From assembly GCF_005887555.1 (NCBI RefSeq), contig NZ_VCIA01000001.1:744001-808000 (forward strand): a DNA stretch of 64,000 bases, in the 5' to 3' direction. Below the pieces are notes generated by a model. That model was not told the DNA's origin. It saw nothing but the letters and a program-made list of their open reading frames with translations, and did not search any database. Shown in pieces: positions 11,623-21,821 of the stretch. A program made the translations under genes and the position numbers. Numbering within the stretch: position 1 is the first letter of the stretch; each line of letters starts with the position of its first letter. This DNA is from Lentibacillus cibarius. Lineage in GTDB: Bacteria > Bacillota > Bacilli > Bacillales > Amphibacillaceae.

Positions 11623-12562
11623 GTGCTGTTCCCTTCCTTTTTCGATATTCCAACCGTTTCCAAATGAAAGCGACGGTCATCGTTAATACAATTGCTGTTG
11701 ATAAGCGAATGAGTAGCAGTGGCCAGACGGGGATCCCAAGCGGAATGAATATCACTGTATCCTCTACTACCGCATGACAGGATACAAGAAAGACAAGTGC
11801 CAAATACATGTCACGCTTGGACACTCCATCTTCCTCCACGGCTTGAATCATTAATCCCGCCCCATATGCCAAACCAATTGTCAGTCCCGCAACAAGCGTC
11901 ATCGTTGTATTTTTTTCCATACCTAGAAGCTTTGTGAATGGTGCAAGTTTATCTGAAAATAACTGCAGCCACCCCTTTTCCCGTAGAAATTGCATGATAA
12001 CCATTAGCACCATGACAATTGCCGCCAGCTGCACAACAGCGAATAACGCTGTTTGCAGCCCTTGAAGAACAATTTCAATCGGGCCGCCGAACGCTGTATC
12101 TTCTGATGATAGTAACCCATACCGTGCCTGTTCTGCCCCACCCCGCCAAATAAGATTAATTACAGTCGCGGCCACCAATGCCAATGACAGCCGTATCCCT
12201 GAGATGATCCACCAGTTCACGCCCACTTTTGATGCGACCGTCGATTCGATGAATAGATTATGGGAAAACGAAAGCATGACCGCCATGATGAGTACTTCTT
12301 TTACGGTGAAATCAAACGATACGATAGCAGCAATGCCGGCATATAGATTTAAAGCATTACCGAGAACCAATGGAACAGCTGCCTCCCCACTCAGCCCAAT
12401 CAAACCCATTAACGGACTGATTTTGTCAACCACCCAAGGTAAAATGGGTGTATGTTGCAATATCGTCACAATCAATGTGATCGGAAAAATAACTTTCCCC
12501 AAGGTCCATGTTACATGCATACCTTGTTTCAAGCCGCGCTGTACAATACCGGTCACATTCAT
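11597..12562 (-). CDS. yvoD: Nucleoside-recognition/gate-domain membrane protein (YvoD)
   Basis: A 321-residue integral membrane protein with two similar halves, each carrying a Gate/nucleoside-recognition type segment (LPWVVDKISPLMGLIGLSGEAAVPLVLGN near residue 45; a second around 205-235). About eight to ten hydrophobic helices are visible. Transport or signalling has been suggested for the family, but the substrate is not known. It lies between lgt and ppaX as in B. subtilis. Confidence 0.88.
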   Translation of the reverse strand: MNVTGIVQRGLKQGMHVTWTLGKVIFPITLIVTILQHTPILPWVVDKISPLMGLIGLSGEAAVPLVLGNALNLYAGIAAIVSFDFTVKEVLIMAVMLSFSHNLFIESTVASKVGVNWWIISGIRLSLALVAATVINLIWRGGAEQARYGLLSSEDTAFGGPIEIVLQGLQTALFAVVQLAAIVMVLMVIMQFLREKGWLQLFSDKLAPFTKLLGMEKNTTMTLVAGLTIGLAYGAGLMIQAVEEDGVSKRDMYLALVFLVSCHAVVEDTVIFIPLGIPVWPLLLIRLSTAIVLTMTVAFIWKRLEYRKRKGTAHEHSYHTL

Positions 12563-12575
12563 TCCTCACTTTCCG

Positions 12576-13421
12576 TCACTTTTTTGTTTTGTGTTTATTT
12601 TGACCATCGTAATGTTTTCGTGCCATGCCAGAAACACGTCGATAAACCATTACGCCAATAACTGCAATAATCAATGCTACTGATATGAGCTGGGCCATGC
12701 GAATATCAGTCCCCGGAATATAGAGACTATCTGTTCGCATTCCTTCAATAAAGAACCGTCCAGCTGAATAAGCCATCACATAACTTAAAAACACTTCTCC
12801 CCGCAACGGATTTTTACGACGAAGGACCAGCAAGAAGACGAGTACAAGAATATTCCAAACTGATTCATAAAGAAACGTCGGATGATACATGACTCCCTCG
12901 ATGCACATTTGATTCATGATGAAATCCGGCAAATATGTATGAAAACTGTTAAACACGGACTCTGAAATCGGTCCGCCATGTGCCTCCTGGTTCATAAAAT
13001 TTCCCCAGCGGCCAATCGCCTGCCCCAGAATCAAACTCGGTGCGGCAATATCCGCCAGCTGCCAAAACGGAACATTTTTCACACGTGCAAATACAATCGC
13101 TGTCAATACAGCACCAATTAATGCGCCGTGAATAGCGATACCGCCTTCCCAAACTGCAAAAACATCCCACCACGGTCCACCAACATAGCGATCCCATTCA
13201 AAAATCACATAATACAGACGCGCGAAAATAATCGACACTGGGATGGCGAAAACAACTAAGTCAGTCATTAAATCTTTCTGTAATCCAAGTCGATCCGATT
13301 CTTTCGTCGCTATATACAAACCTAAAAAAGCACCAAACGCAATAATTAAACCATACCAATAAATAGTCAGTGGCCCAAGCTCAATAAAAACACGATCCAA
13401 TGCGGGTGCACTGCAGCTCAT
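12576..13421 (-). CDS. lgt: Prolipoprotein diacylglyceryl transferase
   Basis: A 281-residue membrane enzyme that attaches diacylglycerol from phosphatidylglycerol to the lipobox cysteine of prolipoproteins. The Lgt signature is intact at [15 protein letters not shown], and the conserved HGALIG precedes it. About seven membrane helices are visible. The ATG at 13421 ([11 protein letters not shown]) is preferred to a GTG three codons earlier, because GGAGAGTGA lies just upstream and covers that GTG. The window encodes its clients: NirK, cytochrome c551 and the PBP. Confidence 0.96.
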   Translation of the reverse strand: MSCSAPALDRVFIELGPLTIYWYGLIIAFGAFLGLYIATKESDRLGLQKDLMTDLVVFAIPVSIIFARLYYVIFEWDRYVGGPWWDVFAVWEGGIAIHGALIGAVLTAIVFARVKNVPFWQLADIAAPSLILGQAIGRWGNFMNQEAHGGPISESVFNSFHTYLPDFIMNQMCIEGVMYHPTFLYESVWNILVLVFLLVLRRKNPLRGEVFLSYVMAYSAGRFFIEGMRTDSLYIPGTDIRMAQLISVALIIAVIGVMVYRRVSGMARKHYDGQNKHKTKK

Positions 13422-13434
13422 ACTGATCACTCTC

Positions 13435-14367
13435 CTACTCTATATCTGTTTCCTGATCAATCATCGCGGTCAGTCGTTCGGAAAATTCCTCAGCGGCATT
13501 AACACCCATACGCTTCAATCGGAAATTCATTGCCGCAACTTCTATGATGACAGCAAGATTTCGTCCAGGTCGAACCGGGATGGTAGCTTTCGGAAGATTA
13601 ACATCCATGATTTTCATTGTTTCCTCGTCAAGCCCAAGTCGGTCATACTGTTTGTTTTCATCCCATAACTCTAGATTGATGATAAGCGATATTTTCTTAT
13701 GGCTGCGAACGGAACCAGCACCGAATAGCGTCATAACATTTATAATCCCCAGCCCGCGTATTTCCAGCAAATGCTCAATCAGCGGCGGGGAATTGCCGAT
13801 AAGTTGGTCGTAATCCTCCTGATAGATCTCCACACTATCATCCGCGACGAGACGGTGTCCTCGCTTAACCAGCTCAAGGGCTGTCTCGCTTTTTCCGACA
13901 CCACTTTGTCCAGTTATAAGCACGCCGACACCATAAATATCAACTAACACTCCATGTATAGCTGTGAACGGCGCAAACTTTGCTTCAAGATAATTGGTAA
14001 GCCTGCTAATTACACGCGTTGTTTTCCGCGGTGAATGTAAAACAGGTACGCCTGCATTGTCTGCCGTTTCAAGAATGACTTCCGGAATATCCATCCCACG
14101 CGAAACAACAATTACGGGGGTGATATCGGTACATAACCGTTCCATACGGTCCTTTTTATTTTCTTCTTTTAAATCAAGGAAATACGCCATTTCTGTTTTA
14201 CCAATCAATTGAACCCGTTCTTTTGGATAATACTCAAAATAACCGGTCATTTCAATCCCCGGCCTGTGTACGTCACTAGAGGTGATCTCCCTATGTATGC
14301 CATCTTCTCCTGCGACCAGTGTCAGATTAAAATTTTTCAGCAAATCTTCTGTGCGGACTTTTTCCAT
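13435..14367 (-). CDS. hprK: HPr kinase/phosphorylase
   Basis: A 310-residue enzyme that phosphorylates HPr on Ser46 when glycolytic intermediates are high and removes the phosphate when they are low; Ser-P-HPr is the co-repressor of CcpA. The P-loop GQSGVGKS is at residues 153-160, His138 lies in HGV, Asp176-Asp177 follow, and the signature [11 protein letters not shown] is at 201-211. It is the first gene of its operon. The perfect cre at glpF is a likely final target of its activity. Confidence 0.97.
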   Translation of the reverse strand: MEKVRTEDLLKNFNLTLVAGEDGIHREITSSDVHRPGIEMTGYFEYYPKERVQLIGKTEMAYFLDLKEENKKDRMERLCTDITPVIVVSRGMDIPEVILETADNAGVPVLHSPRKTTRVISRLTNYLEAKFAPFTAIHGVLVDIYGVGVLITGQSGVGKSETALELVKRGHRLVADDSVEIYQEDYDQLIGNSPPLIEHLLEIRGLGIINVMTLFGAGSVRSHKKISLIINLELWDENKQYDRLGLDEETMKIMDVNLPKATIPVRPGRNLAVIIEVAAMNFRLKRMGVNAAEEFSERLTAMIDQETDIE

Positions 14368-14485
14368 TTTATAGAAGCCTCCAATAAAGGTTTAGTCCCA
14401 ATTCTCATTTCTAACTTACCCATGTTTAGAGGTAATATATTACAGCTTGTTAATTCGTGATAAGATTTCTCAATTACTGATGTTT

Positions 14486-14491
14486 ATTGTA
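14486..14491 (-). promoter_or_regulatory. Probable -10 box of the hprK operon
   Basis: TACAAT on the minus strand, about 120 bases before hprK. The -35 region (ATTCCT) is poor, so the call is weak. Confidence 0.35.
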
Positions 14492-14519
14492 GCATATTTT
14501 GATGGATTAGGAATATTTA

Positions 14520-14554
14520 AATGGAAAAGAAAATCGCAGGGATAAAACCTGCGA
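14520..14554 (-). terminator. Terminator after yvlD
   Basis: TCGCAGG (14534-14540) and CCTGCGA (14548-14554) form a seven-pair stem. On the minus strand TTTTCTTTTCC follows it. The structure separates yvlD from hprK. Confidence 0.85.
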
Positions 14555-14572
14555 CATTCCGGGTTCGGGGTT

Positions 14573-14929
14573 TTACGTTATTCTATCTCTTACCAACTTG
14601 TTCAGGAGCAGATTTAAAATTGCAAGAATCACTGCTGCGATAATAGCTGTACCGAATCCTGAAATCATAAACGATTCATCCATAACAGTCTGTGTGATCA
14701 TTAACGTTATGGCATTAATCACAAACAAAAATAAACCAAGTGTCAAAAATGTAATCGGCATCGTCAACACTACGAGTATCGGCTTTACAATTGTGTTCAG
14801 AATACCAAGGATGATACTTGCCAAAAGTGCAGTCCCGAATCCAGCAAGATGAAACCCATCAAACAGCTCAGCCGCCACGATGAGTGCAACAGCATTCAGA
14901 ACAATTGATACGGCCCAACGCAGCAACAT
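14573..14929 (-). CDS. yvlD: YvlD-type four-helix membrane protein (phage holin superfamily IV-like)
   Basis: A 118-residue protein made almost wholly of four hydrophobic helices. The conserved ILGILNTIVKPILVVLTMPITFLTLGLFLFVINA run in the middle marks the YvlD/holin-IV-like family. Its role is unknown; in B. subtilis the yvlABCD genes answer to envelope stress. It has AAGGAGGATG before the start. A 13-codon ORF with its own ribosome site overlaps that start. Confidence 0.88.
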   Translation of the reverse strand: MLLRWAVSIVLNAVALIVAAELFDGFHLAGFGTALLASIILGILNTIVKPILVVLTMPITFLTLGLFLFVINAITLMITQTVMDESFMISGFGTAIIAAVILAILNLLLNKLVRDRIT

Positions 14930-14970
14930 CAGTGAACATCCTCCTTATAACATCCCCATAATATAAACAT
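14929..14970 (-). CDS. Possible 13-residue leader peptide coupled to yvlD
   Basis: The reading frame MFILWGCYKEDVH has GGAGG nine bases before its ATG at 14970. Its TGA stop overlaps the yvlD ATG (TGATG), and the yvlD ribosome site lies inside it. This is the arrangement of a translational coupler, but such a short ORF can arise by chance. Confidence 0.3.
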   Translation of the reverse strand: MFILWGCYKEDVH

Positions 14971-15192
14971 TGAGTGAAACCTCCATTAATGAATCCCGGC
15001 ACACAGGACGTGGCATAACTTTTTCGTGAAAGTATCATCTTATTTATAGTCTTTGTCTTTTTTTATAAGGTCTCCCAAAATTCATACTTTCTGACGTTAC
15101 AAAAAACGCTGTCAAACCACCGAACCCCTGTTAACATACGTTCGAACCAGGATTTGTATAACGGCTTTTTTAAAATCTATCTCCTTGAGAAG

Positions 15193-15870
15193 CTATTTAC
15201 TAAATTTCCAAACATAAAATTGCTCTACTCCTAAACGTTCTTTCGCAGCTTCCATGACATCTGCAGATAAAGAGGCACTCTCCTGGAATTTGCCGAGGAT
15301 TCCACTAGCCTGAGACTTATGTGCTAAAACAGCTTCCATCTTCTGTTCAAAATATGGGCTGACATCATTGTGGATATCGGGTTGGCCAAGTTCCTCTATA
15401 TAGTTATTGGTTATTGCATGTGCCCAAACAACGGGGCGATTTTCTGGTTCCATCAGTCGAATCGCTTCAATGGCCGCAGCCCCCATCGCATTATGATCAG
15501 GGTGTACTGCGTGTTCAGGAAAATGTGTAATGACAAGGCTCGGCTGCAACTCATCCAAATGACGTTTCAAATGATTAGCAACTTCCCGTTTATCCTCAAA
15601 TTCCATCGTCTTATCACGATAACCGAGCATACGTAGATTAATATCTAACTTTTCACATGCGTTGATTAACTCTTCTTTTCGAATAACTGGAAGTGTTTCT
15701 CGATTGGCAAAAGGGGGCGAACCCATATTTCGTCCCATTTCACCTAATGTCCCACATAAATAGGTGACTGGTACACCCTGCTCACGAAATGCTGTAATCG
15801 TTCCTGCTGCACCAAATGATTCATCATCCGGGTGCGGAAAAATAACAACGACATGTTTTTCCATTTTCAT
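15193..15870 (-). CDS. bshB2: Bacillithiol-pathway N-acetylglucosaminyl-malate deacetylase, PIG-L family
   Basis: A 225-residue zinc deacetylase of the PIG-L/LmbE family. The metal motif HPDDESFG is near residue 12 and the second, HPDHNAMG, near 123. BshB enzymes remove acetate from GlcNAc-malate to give GlcN-malate, the second step of bacillithiol synthesis; some also act on bacillithiol S-conjugates. The neighbouring DUF1806 gene (yojF) is the known partner of this paralogue in B. subtilis. The ATG at 15870 has AAAGG upstream; an ATG two codons on is possible. Confidence 0.9.
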   Translation of the reverse strand: MKMEKHVVVIFPHPDDESFGAAGTITAFREQGVPVTYLCGTLGEMGRNMGSPPFANRETLPVIRKEELINACEKLDINLRMLGYRDKTMEFEDKREVANHLKRHLDELQPSLVITHFPEHAVHPDHNAMGAAAIEAIRLMEPENRPVVWAHAITNNYIEELGQPDIHNDVSPYFEQKMEAVLAHKSQASGILGKFQESASLSADVMEAAKERLGVEQFYVWKFSK

Positions 15871-15984
15871 CACCAGACCTTTATTTGCAAAATAACTGTA
15901 TTTATAACTATTTTAACTTTCTCAAACAGTTCACTGTGGCGAACTTGAAACGCTTCTAACTGTTATCCCCGGCACCTTGGATTC

Positions 15985-16075
15985 ACATAAAAGCTGTTTT
16001 CTTCCGAGGTAGCTGAAGCGTTGCCCGCGGTAAACTCTGCGAAAGCGCGAGGCTGTGAAAGTTGAGTAACTGTTT
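15985..16075. repeat. Degenerate copy of a Bacillaceae intergenic repeat (tentative)
   Basis: On the minus strand the run CGCTTTCGCAGAG, then CCGCGGGCAACGCTTCAGC and CCTCGGAAG, resembles a GC-richer repeat family seen between genes in many Bacillaceae. It lies in the 240-base gap between yojF and bshB2. The match is from memory and no second copy is in this window. Confidence 0.35.
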
Positions 16076-16112
16076 CATTAGCCCTGTAATGTTCTTTATA
16101 AAGGGATGCTGT

Positions 16113-16499
16113 TTATTCAGCTGCTACACTGTCACTGGCAGCATATTCATGGCCAAGCGGTGTCTCACTGATGTGTAAAGCCACCATTAAACGCCCTTCC
16201 CGATCATGGCCGGCAAGCAAAAGCTGTGACCCATTATGTAGTGTCCACTCGGTCAAGCCCTCAGCATAAATCCAGCCTAATTCCAGTTTCAGTCCTGCCC
16301 GGTATGTCTTTCCGTCACCAATAATTTTTGCTTGCGAGAATTTCACTTTCGCATTACGGATGTATGCACCAACATTGTATGCTTTATCATCAAAATGGCT
16401 CGCATAAGCACCATTTGTCGTCTCCAAATGGATATAGACATCCTTGTTGCAGTATCCTTGCAGTAATTGCTGTACTTTTTCAATTTCAATTGGTTCCAT
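16113..16499 (-). CDS. yojF: YojF-like DUF1806 protein
   Basis: A 128-residue soluble protein of the DUF1806 family. Recognisable parts are YIHLETTNGAYA, VGAYIRNAKVKFSQAKI and LELGWIYAEGLTEW. The function is unknown, but in B. subtilis yojF adjoins the bacillithiol deacetylase gene yojG (bshB2), as here. The ATG at 16499 has CTGGAGGGAACG upstream; an ATG six codons earlier precedes that site and is not used. A gap of 240 bases separates it from bshB2, longer than usual. Confidence 0.85.
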   Translation of the reverse strand: MEPIEIEKVQQLLQGYCNKDVYIHLETTNGAYASHFDDKAYNVGAYIRNAKVKFSQAKIIGDGKTYRAGLKLELGWIYAEGLTEWTLHNGSQLLLAGHDREGRLMVALHISETPLGHEYAASDSVAAE

Positions 16500-16532
16500 C
16501 TTCGTTCCCTCCAGCATATGCCTTCTCGTTTA

Positions 16533-16561
16533 AGGTTACCCAAACCATCCTATTACGTCAA
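16533..16561 (-). promoter_or_regulatory. Probable promoter of yojF
   Basis: TTGACG (16556-16561) and TAACCT (16533-16538) are 17 bases apart on the minus strand, 34 bases before the yojF start. Confidence 0.45.
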
Positions 16562-16633
16562 AAATTTAAACCGGTTCATATGTTTTCTCAAGCTATTGCC
16601 CACCATAATCTGGGTATTGCCGCACGCATCTAA

Positions 16634-16673
16634 CAAAAAGGCAGCGAAACGCCTCAAAGCCAGGTCCGCCGCC
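16634..16673 (-). terminator. Terminator after uvrA
   Basis: GGCGGCG (complement of 16667-16673) can pair with CGCTGCC (complement of 16640-16646) with one G-U pair. TTTTT follows on the minus strand. Confidence 0.6.
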
Positions 16674-16680
16674 GCTCATT

Positions 16681-19560
16681 TTAGTTTAATCCGACTTTTT
16701 CTCTTTCTGCTAGAGCTGCTTCCATTCGTTTTTGATCACGTTCTAAAATTGGTTTCAAGAATTTACCTGTATACGATGCTTCGTTGACAGCGACTTCTTC
16801 CGGGGTTCCAGTCGCAATAATCTCACCGCCGCCGTCACCACCCTCAGGACCGAGGTCAATGATATGGTCGGCAGTTTTAATCACATCCAGATTGTGTTCG
16901 ATGATGAGTACGGTATCACCATTACCCACAAGACGTTGCAATACATTTAAAAGCCTATTAATATCATCTGTATGCAAACCTGTCGTCGGCTCATCCAGAA
17001 TATAAAACGTTTTGCCATTGGAACGACGATGGAGTTCACTTGCAAGTTTAACACGCTGCGCCTCCCCACCTGATAACGTTGTTGCTTGCTGGCCCAACCT
17101 AATATAGCCAAGCCCAACGTCATAAACAGTTTGCAATTTCCGTTTGATTTTCGGGATGTTTCCAAAAAAGTCCAGCGCTTCTTCTATAGTCATATCAAGC
17201 ACATCGGCAATGCTTTTCCCTTTGTATTCAACTTCCAACGTTTCACGGTTGTATCGCTTCCCATGACATACCTCACACGGAACATACACATCAGGGAGAA
17301 AGTGCATTTCGATTTTGATAATACCATCGCCATGGCAAGCTTCACAGCGCCCACCTTTTACATTAAAACTGAATCGGCCCTTTTTATAGCCGCGTACTTT
17401 CGCTTCATTTGTCTGGGCAAATACATCGCGAATATCATCGAAAACACCCGTGTATGTCGCCGGATTAGACCGTGGCGTCCGGCCAATCGGGGACTGATCA
17501 ATGTCAATTACCTTTTCAATATTTCCGATACCATTCATTCGCTGATGTTTCCCCGGCTTATGCTTCGCGCGATGTAATTGCTTAGAAAGTGATTTATATA
17601 AAATATCGTTGACCAGTGTACTCTTGCCAGAGCCGGACACACCAGTCACAACGGTCATAAGTCCAATCGGAAAGGAAGCATCAACCTTTTTAAGATTGTT
17701 TTCCTCCGCACCAATCACTTTTACCTGCTTGCGTTTATTCTGTTTACGCCGTTTGACCGGAAGCGGAATAAACTTATCGCCTGCCAAATATTGCCCTGTC
17801 AATGATTCTTTATTTTTCATCACGTTTTCCGGTGTACCATTGGCAACAATCTGTCCGCCATGTTCACCAGCACCAGGGCCGATATCAATCAGGTGGTCCG
17901 CTTCAAGCATCGTATCTTCATCGTGCTCGACAACAATCAGTGTATTGTCCAAGTCACGCATCCTTTTTAACGTATTAATCAAACGGTAATTATCGCGCTG
18001 ATGGAGGCCAATGGATGGCTCATCAAGAACATACAGAACACCTGTCAGAGCTGATCCGATTTGCGTTGCTAACCGAATACGCTGTGCCTCCCCGCCTGAA
18101 AGTGTTCCCGCAGACCGTGACAGTGTCAAATAATTAAGTCCAACATTATTCATGAAATCAAGACGGTCAGTTATTTCTTTAAGAATCATCTTACCAATGG
18201 TTTGTTCTTTCTCCGTCAAATTAAGACTCTGGAAAAATTCTTTGGCCTCAGTGATTGCATAGTCGGTAACTTCGCTAATGTGCATCCCATTAACCAATAC
18301 AGCAAGTGCTTCTTCTTTGAGCCGATGTCCACCACAGTCCGGGCAGTTTTTATTAGCCATATATTTCTCCAGCAGCTCTCTCGTAAAATCAGACGACGTT
18401 TCCCGATACCGTCGGGCAATGTTATTCAATACACCTTCAAAATAAATATCATTATCTCGTACATTACCAAACTCATTCGTGTAATGAAAACGAATTTTTT
18501 CATTACCACTTCCATATAAGATTTTATCCATCTTTTTCTTCGGAATATCTTTTACCGGTATCGTCATGTCTATATCATAATGATCACAGACACTCTTTAA
18601 CAATTGCGGGTAATATTGTGAACTAATCGGTTCCCATGCTGCAATCGCATGCTCTTTCAATGTCTTCCCACGATCCGGGATAACCAGCTCTAAGTCAACT
18701 TCGAGATTGGTACCTAGGCCGTCACAAGTCGGACAAGCGCCATATGGACTATTAAATGAGAACAACCTTGGTTCCAACTCCTCAATAGAAAAGCCGCATA
18801 TTGGGCATGCATGATTTTCACTGAACATCAGTTCTTCATCACCGATTACATCAACGATAATCTTGCCATCACCTAAACCGAGCGCAGTTTCAATCGAGTC
18901 ACTAAGACGCCCGGAAATGCCTTCTTTGACAATGATACGGTCTACAACAACCTCGATCGAATGGGGCTTATTTTTTTCAAGTTGGATATCATCTGTCACT
19001 TCCCGCATTTCCTGATCAACCCGAATCCGGACATACCCTTTCTGTTTGAGATATTCTATTGTTTTGGCATGTTCGCCTTTTCTTCCTGAGACGATTGGGG
19101 CAAGAATTTGCATTTTGGTCCGTTCAGGGTACTCCAGGATCCGATCAACCATCTGCTGGACTGTCTGTGAACTGATTTCAATTCCATGTTTCGGACAAGT
19201 TGGCCGACCGATACGGGCATACAGCAGACGCAAATAATCATAAATTTCCGTAACGGTTCCGACAGTTGAGCGTGGATTTTTGCTCGTTGTCTTTTGGTCA
19301 ATGGAAATCGCTGGTGATAACCCTTCAATCGCATCAACATCCGGCTTGTCCATCTGGCCTAAAAATTGTCGCGCATAGGCTGAAAGAGACTCTACATAGC
19401 GACGCTGCCCTTCGGCATAAACCGTATCAAAAGCCAACGAAGATTTACCGGATCCTGATAAACCTGTTAAAACAACAAGTTCATTCTTAGGAATGGATAC
19501 GTTAATATTTTGTAGATTATGTGCACGTGCGCCTTGGATGGTAATTGCTTTACTTGGCAT
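16681..19560 (-). CDS. uvrA: Excinuclease ABC subunit A
   Basis: A 959-residue damage-recognition ATPase of nucleotide excision repair. It has two ABC modules: GLSGSGKSS near residue 34 and GVSGSGKST near 645, each with an LSGGEAQR signature. Zinc motifs are seen in [14 protein letters not shown]...CPTCDG and in CEACHGDGI...CEVCHG. The ATG at 19560 ([17 protein letters not shown]) has GGAAGGATG upstream; codons further up fall in uvrB. It lies seven bases after uvrB, in one operon. Confidence 0.98.
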   Translation of the reverse strand: MPSKAITIQGARAHNLQNINVSIPKNELVVLTGLSGSGKSSLAFDTVYAEGQRRYVESLSAYARQFLGQMDKPDVDAIEGLSPAISIDQKTTSKNPRSTVGTVTEIYDYLRLLYARIGRPTCPKHGIEISSQTVQQMVDRILEYPERTKMQILAPIVSGRKGEHAKTIEYLKQKGYVRIRVDQEMREVTDDIQLEKNKPHSIEVVVDRIIVKEGISGRLSDSIETALGLGDGKIIVDVIGDEELMFSENHACPICGFSIEELEPRLFSFNSPYGACPTCDGLGTNLEVDLELVIPDRGKTLKEHAIAAWEPISSQYYPQLLKSVCDHYDIDMTIPVKDIPKKKMDKILYGSGNEKIRFHYTNEFGNVRDNDIYFEGVLNNIARRYRETSSDFTRELLEKYMANKNCPDCGGHRLKEEALAVLVNGMHISEVTDYAITEAKEFFQSLNLTEKEQTIGKMILKEITDRLDFMNNVGLNYLTLSRSAGTLSGGEAQRIRLATQIGSALTGVLYVLDEPSIGLHQRDNYRLINTLKRMRDLDNTLIVVEHDEDTMLEADHLIDIGPGAGEHGGQIVANGTPENVMKNKESLTGQYLAGDKFIPLPVKRRKQNKRKQVKVIGAEENNLKKVDASFPIGLMTVVTGVSGSGKSTLVNDILYKSLSKQLHRAKHKPGKHQRMNGIGNIEKVIDIDQSPIGRTPRSNPATYTGVFDDIRDVFAQTNEAKVRGYKKGRFSFNVKGGRCEACHGDGIIKIEMHFLPDVYVPCEVCHGKRYNRETLEVEYKGKSIADVLDMTIEEALDFFGNIPKIKRKLQTVYDVGLGYIRLGQQATTLSGGEAQRVKLASELHRRSNGKTFYILDEPTTGLHTDDINRLLNVLQRLVGNGDTVLIIEHNLDVIKTADHIIDLGPEGGDGGGEIIATGTPEEVAVNEASYTGKFLKPILERDQKRMEAALAEREKVGLN

Positions 19561-19567
19561 GAACAGG

Positions 19568-21550
19568 TCATCCTTCCGCTTTGAGTTCCAAAATAATATC
19601 ACGAAGCTCAGCAGCTTTCTCGAAATCAAGATCCTTGGCAGCCTGCTTCATTTCCTTTTCCATATTCTCAATCATCTTCGTCTTCTCTGCTTTGCTCATT
19701 TCAGCAGTATCAGCTTTCCTACTTTCATACGATTCATTATCTTCTGATGCCACCGTTGCACGGATAACATCCCTTACTTCTTTTCGGATAGTCGTCGGTG
19801 TAATGTCATGTTTTTCGTTGTAGGCCAGTTGTTTCTCGCGACGGCGGTTCGTTTCATCAATCGCCACCTGCATTGACCGTGTCACACTGTCGGCATACAT
19901 GATTACTTCCCCGTTTTCATTCCGAGCAGCTCGGCCCATTGTCTGGATAAGGGACCGCTCCGAACGCAGGAATCCTTCCTTATCGGCATCCAAAATGGCA
20001 ACCAACGACACTTCCGGTATATCCAGTCCCTCCCGCAGAAGGTTGATTCCGACAAGAACATCGTATTTACCGACACGCAAATCACGAATGATTTCAATGC
20101 GTTCTAATGTCTTAATCTCTGAATGCAAGTAAGCCACCTTAATACCAATCTCTTTCAAGTAGTCAGTCAGATCCTCCGACATTTTCTTCGTCAGGGTCGT
20201 AACAAGCACGCGCTCATTCCGTTGGGACCGCTTGTTGATTTCTTCAATAAGGTCATCAACCTGCCCATCGATTGGACGCACATCTATTTTAGGATCCAAC
20301 AAGCCTGTTGGCCGAATAATTTGCTCTGTCACATCTGGTGCATGTTCCTGCTCATAAGGGCCAGGCGTTGCCGAAACATAGATAAGCTGGTTTGTTTGTT
20401 TTTCAAATTCACCAAATGTTAGTGGACGGTTATCCAGCGCAGAGGGCAGACGGAAACCGTGATCTACCAACACTTGTTTACGTGCCTTGTCCCCATTGTA
20501 CATTCCCCTGATTTGTGGGAGGGTAACATGCGACTCGTCCACTACACAAAGAAAATCTTCCGGAAAGAAGTCCAACAAGGTGTATGGCGTCGATCCGGGT
20601 TCCCTAAACGTTAAATGTCGCGAATAATTTTCGATTCCGGAACAAAAGCCCATTTCATACATCATTTCAATGTCATAATTTGTCCGCTGCTCCAATCGTT
20701 GTGCCTCAAGCAACTTATCTTGCTCCCGAAACTCGGCCAATCGTTCTTCCAGTTCTTTTTCAATATTTTTAATTGCCTTTTTGAGTTTCTCTTCACGAGT
20801 GACGAAGTGGGATGCCGGGAAAATCGCCACATGTTCACGGTCGCCGATAATTTCACCAGTCAAAGCGTCAACTTCCCGAATCCGATCAATTTCATCCCCG
20901 AAAAATTCAATTCGGATACAATGTTCCTCTCTTGAAGCCGGAATAACCTCAACAGAATCACCGCGAACACGAAATGTCCCACGTTGGAAGTCAATGTCGT
21001 TCCGGGCATACTGAATATCAACAAGTTCCCGTAAAAGCTGATCACGATCTTTTTCCATGCCCATCCGGAGTGAGAGAACCTGACTTTTATACTCTTCAGG
21101 TGAACCCAAGCCGTAAATACATGATACACTTGCTACGATCAGCACATCACGTCGCTCAAACAGCGAGGAGGTCGCTGAGTGTCGTAGTTTATCAATTTCA
21201 TCATTGATGCTGGCATCCTTTTCAATGAATGTATCTGTCGATGGTACATATGCCTCTGGCTGATAATAATCATAATAACTAACAAAATATTCGACTGCAT
21301 TATTCGGAAATAATTCCTTAAATTCACTGTATAATTGCCCGGCCAACGTTTTGTTGTGAGCAATCACAAGGGTTGGACGGTTAATTTCTTTTATCACATT
21401 TGATACCGTAAATGTTTTTCCTGTTCCAGTTGCACCGAGTAACGTCTGGTGACGCTGACCGGCTTTCACTTTTTCAACCATGTCTGCTATTGCATCAGGC
21501 TGATCACCACTTGGCTCGTACTGTGCCACGAGGTCAAATTTATTTTCCAA
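19568..21550 (-). CDS. uvrB: Excinuclease ABC subunit B
   Basis: A 660-residue helicase-like protein that verifies damage and recruits UvrC. Walker A GATGTGKT is at residues 39-46, then the beta-hairpin [18 protein letters not shown], and a C-terminal UvrC-binding UVR segment. I chose a TTG start at 21550 ([18 protein letters not shown]): GGAGG lies eight bases upstream and the protein then begins like its homologues. An ATG 11 codons earlier is the alternative but has a weaker site. A LexA-type box lies upstream. Confidence 0.97.
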   Translation of the reverse strand: MENKFDLVAQYEPSGDQPDAIADMVEKVKAGQRHQTLLGATGTGKTFTVSNVIKEINRPTLVIAHNKTLAGQLYSEFKELFPNNAVEYFVSYYDYYQPEAYVPSTDTFIEKDASINDEIDKLRHSATSSLFERRDVLIVASVSCIYGLGSPEEYKSQVLSLRMGMEKDRDQLLRELVDIQYARNDIDFQRGTFRVRGDSVEVIPASREEHCIRIEFFGDEIDRIREVDALTGEIIGDREHVAIFPASHFVTREEKLKKAIKNIEKELEERLAEFREQDKLLEAQRLEQRTNYDIEMMYEMGFCSGIENYSRHLTFREPGSTPYTLLDFFPEDFLCVVDESHVTLPQIRGMYNGDKARKQVLVDHGFRLPSALDNRPLTFGEFEKQTNQLIYVSATPGPYEQEHAPDVTEQIIRPTGLLDPKIDVRPIDGQVDDLIEEINKRSQRNERVLVTTLTKKMSEDLTDYLKEIGIKVAYLHSEIKTLERIEIIRDLRVGKYDVLVGINLLREGLDIPEVSLVAILDADKEGFLRSERSLIQTMGRAARNENGEVIMYADSVTRSMQVAIDETNRRREKQLAYNEKHDITPTTIRKEVRDVIRATVASEDNESYESRKADTAEMSKAEKTKMIENMEKEMKQAAKDLDFEKAAELRDIILELKAEG

Positions 21551-21584
21551 ACCGAAAACCTCCGTTCCTTGCTTCTCCTTCATT

Positions 21585-21632
21585 CTATCATAAATGGTAT
21601 ATTATTTTAACAGACAAACGAACAAATATTCG
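21585..21632 (-). promoter_or_regulatory. uvrBA promoter region with a LexA (DinR)-type box
   Basis: CGAACAAATATTCG at 21619-21632 matches the Gram-positive SOS box CGAACRNRYGTTYC at 12 of 14 positions. On the minus strand a TATGAT/TAGAAT -10 region follows at 21587-21597. uvrBA is a known SOS operon in B. subtilis. Confidence 0.6.
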
Positions 21633-21755
21633 GTGTTTAATTTATCATATTCCCATTTTACCCGATTTACCGGACAGAAATCATGTACAATGCTTCGGAC
21701 AAGGATTTGCAGTGGTAGAAAAAAGCATTCGCAGTAAGTTTTATGTATCATACAA

Positions 21756-21789
21756 TAAACGCCTGCCACATGTATATGACAGGCGTTTA
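21756..21789 (-). terminator. Terminator after nirK
   Basis: TAAACGCCTG (21756-21765) pairs perfectly with CAGGCGTTTA (21780-21789). The T tract after it on the minus strand (TTGT) is short, but the stem is long. Confidence 0.65.
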
Positions 21790-21821
21790 TATTAAACATC
21801 TTTTCACTAATGAATCAGTTT

